Assembly (NCBI GenBank): GCA_029263415.1
Contig: JAJCXN010000055.1
Location: 248,001 to 312,000, forward strand
Direction: 5' to 3'
Length of the DNA: 64,000 nucleotides
Source: Acidobacteriota bacterium
GTDB lineage: Bacteria; Acidobacteriota; Thermoanaerobaculia; Multivoradales; Multivoraceae
How positions within the stretch are numbered: position 1 is the first letter of the stretch; each line of letters opens with the position of its first letter. Both the position numbers and the translations under genes were made by a program. Shown one piece after another: positions 32,091 to 41,389 of the stretch. The notes beneath the pieces are model-generated. The model had not been told where the DNA came from. It was given only the letters and a program-made list of their open reading frames with translations, and ran no database searches.

Positions 32091-35033
32091 CTACTGCCAG
32101 GCGTTGGTGTCGCCTGATTCGAACCCATCGGCGAAGAGGATTTCTGACGAGCTAGCGCTGGCCGTGTTGTTGGGCGCAGCGGTGTCTGTTAGACCAGCTG
32201 GCGTTGCGACGGTTGCCGTCAGTTCCAGGCTGCCGGTTGTTACCAGGCTCGTGTCGCCGATGGTGTAGGTGTAGGTCACTGGGTCGCCAGAGAAGATCGC
32301 GTTGGTGTCGGCGAGAGCGCCACCGCCGGTTGGTGTGCCACACACTGAGTTACCTGCGGCAGAACAGGTCCATGTCACCGCGGCCGCTCCAGGTGGAAGC
32401 GCCGCGCTGACCGTGGAGGCGACGGCTGGAACCGTCGTCAGGTTAGTAAGAGTGACGGTGAACACAACCGGGTCCCCAAGATTGAAGGCTGGAGTATCGA
32501 CGGTGACCGCCACCGCGAGATCCGTGCTCGGGCTGGAGTCGCTCGGTTTGATGGCGATGGGCAGGCGCGCGGTTGGCACCGCGATGTCCGAAGGGGTTAG
32601 CTCGAGCAGTGCTTCTTGCCATACCGATTCCACCACCGGCGAGGTGGCGTAGATGCCGACCGCAATCTGTTGTTGGCCGCCGTTCGCCAGGTCAAAACTA
32701 GCGGGCACGACGTGGTACTCGAGGTTCGCGGGTGGCGCGACTGGACTGCCACCCACGCTGGTGAAGGAACCTGTCCAGGTGAGAGTGGCAGGTGCGATGC
32801 CATCTACTGTTCTTGCGAATGCGCAGCCGCCAGGGCAATCTGCCTTGCTCATCGAAGCAAGATTGAGGGTTGCTGGATCGCCGCCACTGCCGGGATCGGC
32901 GGCGGTGAAGTTAGCCCCGGACTCGTCCAGGGCTAGGCCCGCCTGAGCTGCGATTGCGACCGCTAGTCGTCCGGAGCCGATGTCGAACAGGGATGGATCT
33001 ACAGTCGGTGTGTCGCAGGGGAACGGAAGGATGAACGTATTGCAAACGCTCAGGTCGTCGTGCTTCGCCGTAGTTTGCAGGATCGACTTGACCTGTGCCG
33101 GTGTGAGGGTTGGATCGAGTGCCAAGAGCAGGGCTGCGGCTCCCGCAACCTGCGGGCTGGACATGGATGTACCTTGCCGGCGATTCAGGTGCAGATCGCC
33201 AGGTGGGTTGTCGAACTGGTGTTGATCCCAGTCGGCGGCAAGAATCCAATGACCAGGTGCTACAAGATCGGGCTTAAGGATGTCTATTGTTCCGAGCGCG
33301 GGGCCACGAGCACTGAAGTGCGAGACCACGTCACCGAAGGCTGGAACGCGGACCAGGGTGCCTGCGGTGATGGACACCTTCGGTTCTTGATCCACACCCA
33401 AGTCCGGCCCGGCCTGGATCCAAGCCTTAAGAGCTGCACCTTCGACCGCTGGATCTGGAACTCGGCTCGAGGGAATCACTGAAGTCAATGGAAACAAAGG
33501 AAAACCGAGTTCGATCAGAGCCACGCCGCCGGCGGCCATCACCGAGTTGGCCTTGTGACTTGCGGTAGCGAATGGAGCTGTGCCGAAGTTGTCGCACAAG
33601 ACGACCTCGCCGCTGTACGTCCCCATTGTCGCGGGGGCACACTGGTCCTCAATGTCTTCGTCGAAGTTGGCGTCGCCATCGCCATAGACGATCTCGACCG
33701 GGCTCCCCAGACTGCCAACGGCGGCTCCCATGGTGATCACTTCCATTGGCGCCGGTCGGGGCTCAGTTCCATCAGCTGGAGTCAGCGTGGCCATATAGCG
33801 GCTGCGATCGTGACTACTGGAGCCGACGGTGATGACCCAGGGGTCGAGCCATAGGACCGATGAGGCGACCGGGCCTCCGTTGCCAGCACTCGCGACCACC
33901 ACCACGCCAGCCTCGACCAGTTCGAGCATGGCCAAGCTGTCGCTCGCACCCCACGGCGCGGTGTTACCTGTGATCGAGACGTTGATCACATCAACCCCAT
34001 CCAGCAGCGCTTGCTCAAGCCCTAACAGTAGGCCGGAGCAGCCGCCGTTGCAAACGTCGTAGGCGATCACCGACGCGTGAGGAGCGATGCCCGAGATCAT
34101 GGGCAGTGGTTGAACGGGATCGGGGCCGGCGTCGAGTTGGTTGCCGAGCGCAATGCTGGCCACGTGCGAACCATGGCCGGTGTCGTCGGTTGGGTCCGCA
34201 GGCGTTCCTGAGCAATCAACTCCAGTGCAGTCCCAGATGCCGACCAGCTTGTCGTTGCAGAAGCCCGGGTTTGCAACGCAAAGGCCTCGGAATACTCCGG
34301 GTCCCAAAGGATTGGCGATGCCTGGGTCTTGGAAGCTCTGGTGCTCGCGTTCAATCCCGCTGTCCAGCACGCCGACCACGATGCCAGCTCCCTTACTCGG
34401 CACTCCGGTGGCAGTTCCGTCCCAAACGTCCACGGCGCCTACGAATATCGACGACACATCGCTGGTGAGCGCCCGCGTCACCACCGGTTCGATGCTTGCG
34501 ACACCTGGATCTCTGGCGAGCAGCGCGACCTCCTCGTCACTCAACTCCGTCGCAAACGCTGTGATCAACGTTGAGTGGCGCTTGAGGGCTGCTAGTTCGC
34601 GCCCCAGTAAGTCAGAGAGCCTGATGCGTTCAGCTTCCAGGGCGTCTTTCGCCGCGTGGCGATGAACCTTGAACTCCAGGCTTTCCAGATGAACCCGCCG
34701 ACTCGCCCCCGGAGACAGCAGCGGCGGTTCACTCGCGCCTGCGGCGCGCGCTTGTCGGTGCGCCAGCCGATTGGACGCCACGTGGGAGGAGAGCCCGCTG
34801 CGCTGCGTGGCGCCCGGCAGATTGAGCCGGACGAGGTATTGACCCTCGATGATTTGGTCGCCGGTACCCTGGAGCAACGGCGGGGGGCCGCCCTCAGCCA
34901 GCTGAGCATGAACTTGAGGTGCGGTAACTGCGATCAGCACAAGCAAGAGGCGGGTCCACGTTGCGCTCGTGCGGACGGGCTCTTGCTGCGCTGTTGGACG
35001 CGGCTGCTCGGAGGTGTAAGGGCTGTGGCACAT
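32091..35033 (-). CDS. Secreted subtilisin-family (S8) serine protease with PA insertion and DGFESGD tail
   Basis: A 980-residue exported protease. A long n-region precedes the hydrophobic core LLLVLIAVTAPQVHAQ. A propeptide (about 60-190) is followed by the S8 catalytic domain with Asp224 (VGVLDSGIE), His287 (GHGSHVAS) and Ser near 620 (GTSMSSPQVAGAAALLL). A PA-like domain (EVVLCDNFGTAPFATASHKA) is inserted before the serine. Toward the C-terminus lies a DUF11-type repeat (LGDPVVFTVTLTNLTTVPAV) and the protein ends in ILFADGFESGDTNAWQ. It probably degrades extracellular protein. Separated from the 31.3-kb pair by 212 bases with no recognisable features. Confidence 0.9.
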   Translation of the reverse strand: MCHSPYTSEQPRPTAQQEPVRTSATWTRLLLVLIAVTAPQVHAQLAEGGPPPLLQGTGDQIIEGQYLVRLNLPGATQRSGLSSHVASNRLAHRQARAAGASEPPLLSPGASRRVHLESLEFKVHRHAAKDALEAERIRLSDLLGRELAALKRHSTLITAFATELSDEEVALLARDPGVASIEPVVTRALTSDVSSIFVGAVDVWDGTATGVPSKGAGIVVGVLDSGIEREHQSFQDPGIANPLGPGVFRGLCVANPGFCNDKLVGIWDCTGVDCSGTPADPTDDTGHGSHVASIALGNQLDAGPDPVQPLPMISGIAPHASVIAYDVCNGGCSGLLLGLEQALLDGVDVINVSITGNTAPWGASDSLAMLELVEAGVVVVASAGNGGPVASSVLWLDPWVITVGSSSHDRSRYMATLTPADGTEPRPAPMEVITMGAAVGSLGSPVEIVYGDGDANFDEDIEDQCAPATMGTYSGEVVLCDNFGTAPFATASHKANSVMAAGGVALIELGFPLFPLTSVIPSSRVPDPAVEGAALKAWIQAGPDLGVDQEPKVSITAGTLVRVPAFGDVVSHFSARGPALGTIDILKPDLVAPGHWILAADWDQHQFDNPPGDLHLNRRQGTSMSSPQVAGAAALLLALDPTLTPAQVKSILQTTAKHDDLSVCNTFILPFPCDTPTVDPSLFDIGSGRLAVAIAAQAGLALDESGANFTAADPGSGGDPATLNLASMSKADCPGGCAFARTVDGIAPATLTWTGSFTSVGGSPVAPPANLEYHVVPASFDLANGGQQQIAVGIYATSPVVESVWQEALLELTPSDIAVPTARLPIAIKPSDSSPSTDLAVAVTVDTPAFNLGDPVVFTVTLTNLTTVPAVASTVSAALPPGAAAVTWTCSAAGNSVCGTPTGGGALADTNAIFSGDPVTYTYTIGDTSLVTTGSLELTATVATPAGLTDTAAPNNTASASSSEILFADGFESGDTNAWQ

Positions 35034-35273
35034 GAGGGCTCCCGGCGGAAAAGTCGTGCGCTGCTATCACCAGTCGCGACCAGGAAAGGAAAGGGAGATG
35101 AGTGCAGAGATGGTGGCTGGCGTCGAGGCTCGTCAGGAACAACAGTCAGATCTACACAGCTACCAGTTTAGCAGTGCCGCGTTTCAGGGCAGTCGGCTCC
35201 CCCGTTTGCTAACCTGAGTGCCAACACCAGAAAAAGACTCACACCGAAACCACCGCTCCAACTGGAGGAAGCC

Positions 35274-35774
35274 ATGGCGATCACCTTTCAAGTCAACGGC
35301 GTCGAGCGCACCCTCGACATCGACGACGACACTCCGCTCTTGTGGGCACTGCGCGACGAGCTTGAACTCACCGGGACCAAGTTCGGTTGCGGGATGAATC
35401 GATGCGGTTCTTGCACCGTGCACGTCGACGGTACTGCGCGGCGCTCGTGCGTGCTGCCGATCTCGCGAGTCGCAGACAAAAGCGTGACCACCATCGAGGG
35501 CCTATCGACCGATGGCGATCACCCCTTGCAGATCGCGTGGCAGGAGATCTCGGTGCCGCAGTGTGGCTATTGCCAGGCCGGTCAGATCATGAAAGCAGCT
35601 GAGCTACTGAGCTCTACGCCCGAGCCCACCGACGACGACATCGACACTGCAATGAGGCCCAACATCTGTCGCTGCGGCACTTACCAACGCGTGCGCAAGG
35701 CGATTCACGTTGCTGCGGCTGAGATGAGCAAGGCGCCCGGCCAAGCCGATGGCACCGCAGCAGGGGAGGTTTAA
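35274..35774 (+). CDS. Molybdenum hydroxylase 2Fe-2S subunit (IorA-like)
   Basis: A 166-residue electron-transfer subunit of the xanthine dehydrogenase family. An N-terminal ferredoxin-like cluster motif is CGMNRCGSC with a later cysteine (RRSCVLPIS), and the C-terminal helical 2Fe-2S domain has [10 protein letters not shown] and [18 protein letters not shown]. Length and motifs match the small subunit of isoquinoline 1-oxidoreductase-type enzymes that lack an FAD subunit. It passes electrons from the Mo cofactor in the large subunit encoded 3 bases downstream. A purine-rich AACTGGAGGAAGCC precedes the start. Confidence 0.9.
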   Translation: MAITFQVNGVERTLDIDDDTPLLWALRDELELTGTKFGCGMNRCGSCTVHVDGTARRSCVLPISRVADKSVTTIEGLSTDGDHPLQIAWQEISVPQCGYCQAGQIMKAAELLSSTPEPTDDDIDTAMRPNICRCGTYQRVRKAIHVAAAEMSKAPGQADGTAAGEV

Positions 35775-35777
35775 TCG

Positions 35778-38048
35778 ATGACTCCTAAAGATCTAGATTC
35801 AAACATGCCGGGGCCGAGCGCCCAAGAATCGTCGCAGACCGCGGTTGTCAAATTGACGGAGTCCATCAGTCGACGCGGCTTTGTTGGCGGTGCATCAGCC
35901 GCCGCGTTGACCCTCGCCTTCACTAGCCCTACCCTGGCCAAGCTGCCGGTCGCAGCGCAGGCTGCATCGAGCGCCAACTTCGAGCCCAACGCCTGGATCT
36001 CGATCGCGCCCGGTGGCCAGGTGAAGTTGATCATCCACCGTTCGGAGATGGGGCAAGGTGTGCGCGTGGCGCTGCCAATGATGCTCGCCGATGAGCTGGG
36101 TGTCGATATCGAAGACGTGGAGATCGAGCAGGCGGTTGCTGACACCAAGTACGGCAACCAGAACACCGATGGGTCCACCTCGATCAGGCTGAACTGGGAG
36201 CCATTGCGCAAGGCTGGTGCTGCGGCCCGTGAGATGCTGACCCAAGCTGCTGCCAATCGAATGGGAGTGCCTGCCAACGAGTGCACGGTGACCTCTGGAG
36301 TGGTCGAGCACGGTGGAAGTGGCAAGACCGTGTCCTACGCCGACGTTGTCGCAGACGCTGCAGCGCTCGACGTTCCAGCTGAACCGACAACCTTGGATCG
36401 TGCCTCCTATCGCTACATCGGCAAGCCGATGCCCAACTGGGACGTGCCGGACATCGTCGCTGGCAAGGCCGACTTCGGTATCGACACCCGCATGGATGGC
36501 ATGGTGTTCGCGTCGATCGAGCGGTCGCCGACGGTCGCAGGCAAGGTGAAAAGCTTCGACGCAACCGCTGCTAAGGCCGTGCGCGGCGTTCGTTCGGTGC
36601 ACCAACTGGAGCCCAATACCGCCTTCTTCAGAATGTTCGGCGGTGTCGCAGTCGTGGCAGATAGCACCTGGGCGGCGATGAAGGGGCGCAAAGCGCTGAC
36701 CATTGATTGGGACAACGGCGGCGCTTCAGAGAACAGCGCCGCGCATCGGACTCAATTAGATGGCTTGGTTGAAGGCGAAGGCAAAGCCTTTCGTTCTGAG
36801 GGCGACTTCGCAGCCGCAAAGGCCAGTGCGGCCAAAGTGATGACCGCTAAGTACCACGCCCCCTACCTAGTGCACGCTCCAATGGAACCACTCGTTGCGA
36901 CTGCAATCGTCACCGCAGACAAAGCGGAGATCTGGGCCCCCACACAGGATCCGAAGACTGCGAAGGACCGCTTGGTTCAACTGCTCGGATTGAAGCCAGA
37001 GCAGGTCACGGTCAACGTGACCTTGCTGGGAGGCGGATTCGGTCGCAAGTCGAAGCCGGACTTCATCTTCGAAACAGCTCTGATTGCCAAGGAGTTGCCC
37101 GGCACCCCGGTGAAGCTTACGTGGACGCGAGAAGACGAGATCCGTCATGGTTACTACCGGTCGCAGAACGCGCAGAAGATCGAAGCAGCGCTCGATGCCG
37201 ACAACAACGTCACCGGTTGGCGTCATCACACAGCGTTCACGTCGCTGGTGTCGACGTTCGCTCCGGCGATGAATGAGCCGTCAGGCACCGAAGTCGACAT
37301 GGGCATGACCAATATGCCGTACCGCTTTCCGGCGGTGCAGCTAGAGAAGAGTGCGATCAAGTCTGATCTGCGCATCGGTTGGTTGCGCTCGGTGTGCAAC
37401 ACGTTTCACGCGCACTCGATCAATTGCTTCGTTGATGAACTTGCAGAAGCGGCGAAGATGGATCCAGTGGCCTATCGGTTGAAAATGCTCGGCGAACCAC
37501 GGGTGGTCGAGTTTGGTAGCCGCGACAAGCCGCATGGCCAGGACATCGGACGCCTGCGTCATGTCATCGAGAAGTGTGCAGAGATCTCCAAGTGGGGCAA
37601 GGCGGACCTGCCAGATGGCGTGGGTCACGGGTTCGCTTCGCATTTCAGCTTCTTGACCTACGTGGCAATGGCGATGAAGGCTAGCGTCGAAGACGGCAAG
37701 GCCCGGGTTCATCACGTCGACTGCGTGATGGATTGCGGCACCTTCGTGAACCCGGACACGGTGCGAGCGCAGATCGAAGGCGCGGTGGTGTTTGGTCTTT
37801 CGTATGCGCTCTACGGCAGCATCACTGCTAAGGATGGCGCAGTCGTGGAAAGCAACTTTCACAACTACCCAGTCCTGCGCATCGATGAGATGCCGACGGT
37901 GAACGTGCACCTAGTGGAGAACACCAAGCCGCCGGCAGGTGTTGGTGAACCAGGTGTTCCACCGGTTGCACCAGCGCTCGCGAATGCGCTCTACGCTGTC
38001 ACTGGCAAGCGCTTGCGCGATCTGCCGTTGGAAGGGCAGCTGGCCTAG
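35778..38048 (+). CDS. Molybdopterin-binding aldehyde/xanthine dehydrogenase-like large subunit (IorB-like)
   Basis: A 756-residue catalytic subunit with an N-terminal Tat signal: SRRGFVGGASAAALTLAFTS (residues ~34-53), so the folded cofactor enzyme is exported to the periplasm. It contains the family's GQGVRVALPMMLADELGVD, the molybdopterin contacts LLGGGFGRKSKPDFIFE and GVGEPGVPPVAPALANAL with the catalytic glutamate near the C-terminus. Together with the 2Fe-2S subunit it forms a two-subunit Mo hydroxylase that adds oxygen from water to an N-heterocycle or aldehyde; the substrate is unknown, and no cytochrome or Mo-cofactor gene is nearby. Confidence 0.9.
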   Translation: MTPKDLDSNMPGPSAQESSQTAVVKLTESISRRGFVGGASAAALTLAFTSPTLAKLPVAAQAASSANFEPNAWISIAPGGQVKLIIHRSEMGQGVRVALPMMLADELGVDIEDVEIEQAVADTKYGNQNTDGSTSIRLNWEPLRKAGAAAREMLTQAAANRMGVPANECTVTSGVVEHGGSGKTVSYADVVADAAALDVPAEPTTLDRASYRYIGKPMPNWDVPDIVAGKADFGIDTRMDGMVFASIERSPTVAGKVKSFDATAAKAVRGVRSVHQLEPNTAFFRMFGGVAVVADSTWAAMKGRKALTIDWDNGGASENSAAHRTQLDGLVEGEGKAFRSEGDFAAAKASAAKVMTAKYHAPYLVHAPMEPLVATAIVTADKAEIWAPTQDPKTAKDRLVQLLGLKPEQVTVNVTLLGGGFGRKSKPDFIFETALIAKELPGTPVKLTWTREDEIRHGYYRSQNAQKIEAALDADNNVTGWRHHTAFTSLVSTFAPAMNEPSGTEVDMGMTNMPYRFPAVQLEKSAIKSDLRIGWLRSVCNTFHAHSINCFVDELAEAAKMDPVAYRLKMLGEPRVVEFGSRDKPHGQDIGRLRHVIEKCAEISKWGKADLPDGVGHGFASHFSFLTYVAMAMKASVEDGKARVHHVDCVMDCGTFVNPDTVRAQIEGAVVFGLSYALYGSITAKDGAVVESNFHNYPVLRIDEMPTVNVHLVENTKPPAGVGEPGVPPVAPALANALYAVTGKRLRDLPLEGQLA

Positions 38049-38267
38049 CAAGCTTCGGAGCGATGGCGGTGCTTGGAGTCGCAAGAGGCCCGGGCGCGCC
38101 GTCGCATCAGTCACTTGGCGCGTCGGTCACCCGGTGCATCAGTGAGGTGGGTGGGGTATCGGTGGCCTGGCGCATCAGTACCTCGGCGCGTCACTGGTCT
38201 CGTCAGGGGTCGCCTATGGTGAAGATCAGCCGATGATGAGATGAACTTTGTTCGAGGAGAGTTAGGA

Positions 38268-38432
38268 ATGAAGATTGATATCCCAGACGACGAATTTCAG
38301 CAGATCGTTGAGCTGATTGGGAGCGAGCAAAGTCCGGTCGGTATTGACGCAAAGACTACGCACGTGATCATCATCCACAAGCTGCTCGAGATCGAACGAC
38401 GTCTGGCGGCTCTCGAGCGGAGCGGTGGCTGA
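38268..38432 (+). CDS. Small conserved hypothetical protein
   Basis: A 54-residue acidic protein. The start at 38268 (MKIDIPDDEF) follows GAGGAGAGTTAGGA, a good ribosome-binding site; the in-frame ATG at 38241 would add nine unlikely residues. The sequence reads as a beta-hairpin start (IDIPDDEFQQIVEL) and a C-terminal amphipathic helix (HKLLEIERRLAALER) that could dimerise. I do not recognise a family. It follows 38049-38267, where imperfect CGCATCAGT...GGCGCGTC repeats (38103 and 38170 regions) are the only visible structure. Confidence 0.5.
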   Translation: MKIDIPDDEFQQIVELIGSEQSPVGIDAKTTHVIIIHKLLEIERRLAALERSGG

Positions 38433-38502
38433 CCCTTGTTGAATACGTCGCTGACAGGCCTCGTCGACAGACCGGCTGAACGACTTCGATGACTCGTTCG
38501 AT

Positions 38503-39624
38503 CTAGTTCTCTAGTTTGCCGAACAGGATCTCGAATCCAAAGGCTAGAACCGGCCGGATCTTTCGGTCGCGACCGGGTTCACGTCGGTACGACAGGCCGG
38601 GTCGGACATCGACGAAGAACCATTCACGAAGAACGCTCTGGCGATAGATGACCCGTGCGGCGACGTATTCGAGTGGAACTTCGCCGTCGGTCTCGCCCGA
38701 AGACAGTAGCTGGTAGGCCAGTGCCCGCCTTTCGCCCAGGTTGGTGAACAAAGTGAGTTCGGTGTACCAGTCGATCCCGCTATCGCTTTCAGAGATCCTG
38801 CCGATATTGCGCCAACGCAGCAATCGATCCTTCGGTAGCAGGTGATCGTAGTCGGCTCGGGTGGTGTAGCCCCATCCTTTGTCATGTTCCCAGAAGAAAC
38901 TCTGGCGCAGCCGCAGCATGGTGGTGTCACTCGGGAACAACACGTATTTGTGACGCGCCTTAGCGAACCAATTGATCGGGAACTCAAGATCCGCTCCAAC
39001 ATCGTAGCTCCAGCTGCTTCGACGCGAGCTACGGTGGGGTGAGTAACCAAGCCCGATCAGCCACTCATCGTCGTCCGGCAGCGAGGCAGCCCGGTTGGGC
39101 AAGGCGCCCGTGCGCGGCTGCTGATCACCCACCAGTTCGTCTCGATCGCCGCGACCGACAAATCCGGAGAGTCTGCGCTCGGCGTTCGGTAGCTCGAATT
39201 CGGCGTGGAAGCTGTTGACGTCGTCGATCTCTTCGAGATCGTTGTACTCGAGGCCCACGAGCAGTCGCCCGTAGGTGCCGCCTCGGTCTTCGGCGGCGAG
39301 ATCGTCGCCGAACAAGTCATCGAACCACAGCGCCGACTCGCAGACGGCGCGGTGCAATCCACGATTGAGACGGTCGAGCCACGCTTCGCCCTGAATGATG
39401 TGCAATGAACACGGGTCGATACCCGCTAAGCGGCGACGTTCACGGGGCTTGGTCGCCTTGGTTTCCTCAGCACCCTCGTCGGTCTCCTGTGCGCCAGGCG
39501 CGCTCCGGGGCGTCATCGCAGGCGCGATCGAGGCGATAGGCAGTGGCATAGCTTGCGCTTGCACAGCCGAGATCGTCGCGGACCAAAGCAGAACAGAGCA
39601 AAGGAAGGAAGAATGCAACCCCAT
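38503..39624 (-). CDS. Putative outer-membrane protein, unknown function
   Basis: A 373-residue exported protein. A signal peptide (SFLCSVLLWSATISAVQA) ends near residue 23, followed by a charged linker and a domain starting at PCSLHIIQGEAWLDRL. The second half alternates short aromatic beta-strands (SWSYDVGADLEFPI, KGWGYTTRADYDHLL, LREWFFVDVRPGLSYR) and ends with VLAFGFEILFGKLEN, a barrel-like pattern with hydrophobic residues at alternate positions. That suggests an outer-membrane barrel. I recall similar uncharacterised proteins in gammaproteobacteria; no enzyme motif is visible. Confidence 0.6.
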   Translation of the reverse strand: MGLHSSFLCSVLLWSATISAVQAQAMPLPIASIAPAMTPRSAPGAQETDEGAEETKATKPRERRRLAGIDPCSLHIIQGEAWLDRLNRGLHRAVCESALWFDDLFGDDLAAEDRGGTYGRLLVGLEYNDLEEIDDVNSFHAEFELPNAERRLSGFVGRGDRDELVGDQQPRTGALPNRAASLPDDDEWLIGLGYSPHRSSRRSSWSYDVGADLEFPINWFAKARHKYVLFPSDTTMLRLRQSFFWEHDKGWGYTTRADYDHLLPKDRLLRWRNIGRISESDSGIDWYTELTLFTNLGERRALAYQLLSSGETDGEVPLEYVAARVIYRQSVLREWFFVDVRPGLSYRREPGRDRKIRPVLAFGFEILFGKLEN

Positions 39625-39644
39625 GGCTGGCGATTCTATGGTGA

Positions 39645-39856
39645 TTTAGCATGAAGTGGGCAATCGCGTTTCCGGACGCTCGCACCGCTGCTTGGCGTTC
39701 GAGCCAGCGGTAATGATCGTCGATGCCTGAGTCCAGGGTGCAGCGGTATAGGGGGGCGGCGCCGACCAGTAGTGCCGACCAGTAGCGCCTGACCAATAGG
39801 GTGTAGCCGTAGCCGCCGCTGTTGTTGAACGCGCTGAAGAGCTTCGCCGCGCTCAC
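39645..39856 (-). pseudogene. Possible decayed DUF5648-like gene tail
   Basis: Reading the minus strand, this stretch encodes GYGYTLLVRRYWSALLVGA, then PLYRCTLDSGIDDHYRWLE and RQAAVRASGNAIAHFML before running into the upstream gene. The LYRC...DHY...ERQAAV order resembles the short repeats of DUF5648-like domains. A 13-base direct duplication (ACTGGTCGGC-containing) lies in the middle. The rest of the gap 39625-40273 holds no convincing gene. The call is weak. Confidence 0.25.
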
Positions 39857-40273
39857 CAGGAACCTCTCAACAGGAACCAGGCTTATGATGATCTTGTCGG
39901 TCGTCAGTTCGGTTTCACTGAAGGAACTGGCGCCTAGCGTCTTCCGCGAGGCTTGCCGAGAGAGATCAAGAGTGGGGTCTTGGAGGCCTCAGAAGTGGTG
40001 GGGGAGTGTTCGCAGGTTGTACAAACCAAACCGGTATCGAGAGTGAAGAGTACAAGAGCGAGGACGATGACAACCAGTATCGGTGGAGACAACGAGTATC
40101 GGTCGAGCCGAGGGGCTATGCACGAAGGTGGTCCCACAGGAGTTGAGTGATGCTGAGCGGCGAGAACTCGGCGGCCTTCGTCGGCGAGAAGGATGGCAGC
40201 GGCCCATGGCTCAGCCGTGTTGGCGCGCGAGCGATGCAAGCACGCTTGTTGTGTCACTGGCGATGAGCCTCAA

Positions 40274-40921
40274 ATGAGCCTCTACGATTGGTGGGCGCCG
40301 ACCTACGATGCCCTTCGAACGCCTTTCGCGTGGCTGACACCGAGGGTTCATTTAACTCTCGACAAGGCTCTGCGAAGCGCCGCTGACAGGCGCGTGCTGG
40401 ATCTTGGTTCGGGCACGGGTTTCCTGTTCAGACGATGCCTCGAGAACCAGGCTGTACCGAGTACTTACCTCGGTATTGATGCGTCTGCCGGGATGCGCCG
40501 GCGTGCAACAAGGTCCGCCGTTGCGGCTAAGTCACGGTGCGCGGTCGCCTTCGAGCGGTGCGACGTAGTCGAAGCGGTCGATCGATTCGATCGGCAGGGC
40601 GATCGCTTCGAGATGGTGATCAGCTCCTTGCTGCTTGCCCACCTTGATGACCCTCAAGAATTAGTACGCAGGTCCGTCGACCTGCTCGAGCCTGGCGGCG
40701 AGGCACTGTTCTTGTTCTTCGCAGAGGATGGGCACGGATTGCTTAGGCCGATCGTTCGTTGCTTTCTTTGGTTGCTCGGAGCGAGACCGGTCGATGTCGC
40801 AGCGACGGTGGATGCGTTGACCGTTGGTGCTGCGAGAAGGTCTAGCGGCCAGTTCGAGGTCCACGAGACGCGAAGCCTGTTGGACACCTTGGTGCTGCTC
40901 CGTCTCCAACTCCAAAGATGA
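40274..40921 (+). CDS. Class I SAM-dependent methyltransferase
   Basis: A 215-residue methyltransferase. The start is ATG 40274 (MSLYDWWAPTYDALRTPF), typical of UbiE/menaquinone-type enzymes; an in-frame ATG at 40193 lies in unrelated sequence. Motif I is VLDLGSGTGFLFRRC, the SAM acidic residue follows in TYLGIDASAGM, motif II is FEMVISSLLLAHLDD and motif III is LLEPGGEALFLFF. The C-terminal half continues to VHETRSLLDTLVLLRLQLQ. The substrate is unknown. It is followed by the RidA gene on the same strand. Confidence 0.8.
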   Translation: MSLYDWWAPTYDALRTPFAWLTPRVHLTLDKALRSAADRRVLDLGSGTGFLFRRCLENQAVPSTYLGIDASAGMRRRATRSAVAAKSRCAVAFERCDVVEAVDRFDRQGDRFEMVISSLLLAHLDDPQELVRRSVDLLEPGGEALFLFFAEDGHGLLRPIVRCFLWLLGARPVDVAATVDALTVGAARRSSGQFEVHETRSLLDTLVLLRLQLQR

Positions 40922-40987
40922 GCTGGCACTACGCAGGGCGATAGGGTGCGCGAACACGCTACAGAACTGAAGACGGAGGAAGAGGCT

Positions 40988-41389
40988 GTGACACGTACAA
41001 CGACCACGTCCGGGACACACTGGGAAGAAGAGTTTGGCTACGCGCGGGCGGTGCGTGTGGGGGAACGGGTGTTTGTCTCTGGTACAACGGCAACGGGCAA
41101 GGATGGGGTGGTGGGGGTTGGAGATTCTGCGGCTCAAGCACGTTTCATTTTTGGTCGCATTGAACGCGCGCTGAAGCGCTTGGGTAGCTGCTTGGAAGAC
41201 GTTGTGCGCACCCGCGTCTACGTGACGACGGCGGGGGACTGGCGCAGCGTGGCTGAGGTTCACGGTGAGGTGTTCCGCAAGATCCAGCCCGCAAACACGA
41301 CAGTGCGCGCCGAATTGATCGGTGAAGAATTCTTGGTTGAGATCGAAGCCGAGGCCATTGTTGGTGTAGGACCGGCTGACACGCCATGA
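40988..41389 (+). CDS. RidA/YjgF family protein
   Basis: A 133-residue RidA-superfamily protein. The GTG at 40988 has a strong GGAGGA site upstream and begins MTRTTTTSGTHWEEEFG; the frame is also open from GTG 40946. Family segments are ARAVRVGERVFVSGTTA, SAAQARFIFGRIERALKRLG, LEDVVRTRVYVTT and the final EFLVEIEAEAIVG. The Arg in VVRTRVYV that binds the carboxylate of imine substrates is present. RidA proteins deaminate reactive enamines or act as chaperones; this divergent form may serve another catabolic step. Its stop overlaps the next ATG by 4 bases. Confidence 0.85.
   Translation: MTRTTTTSGTHWEEEFGYARAVRVGERVFVSGTTATGKDGVVGVGDSAAQARFIFGRIERALKRLGSCLEDVVRTRVYVTTAGDWRSVAEVHGEVFRKIQPANTTVRAELIGEEFLVEIEAEAIVGVGPADTP

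Noticed and set aside
38101-38220. Repeat-like GCATCAGT and GGCGCGTC words before the small gene at 38268
   Set aside because: Spacing is irregular and copies are too diverged to call a CRISPR, an iteron array or a transposon end.
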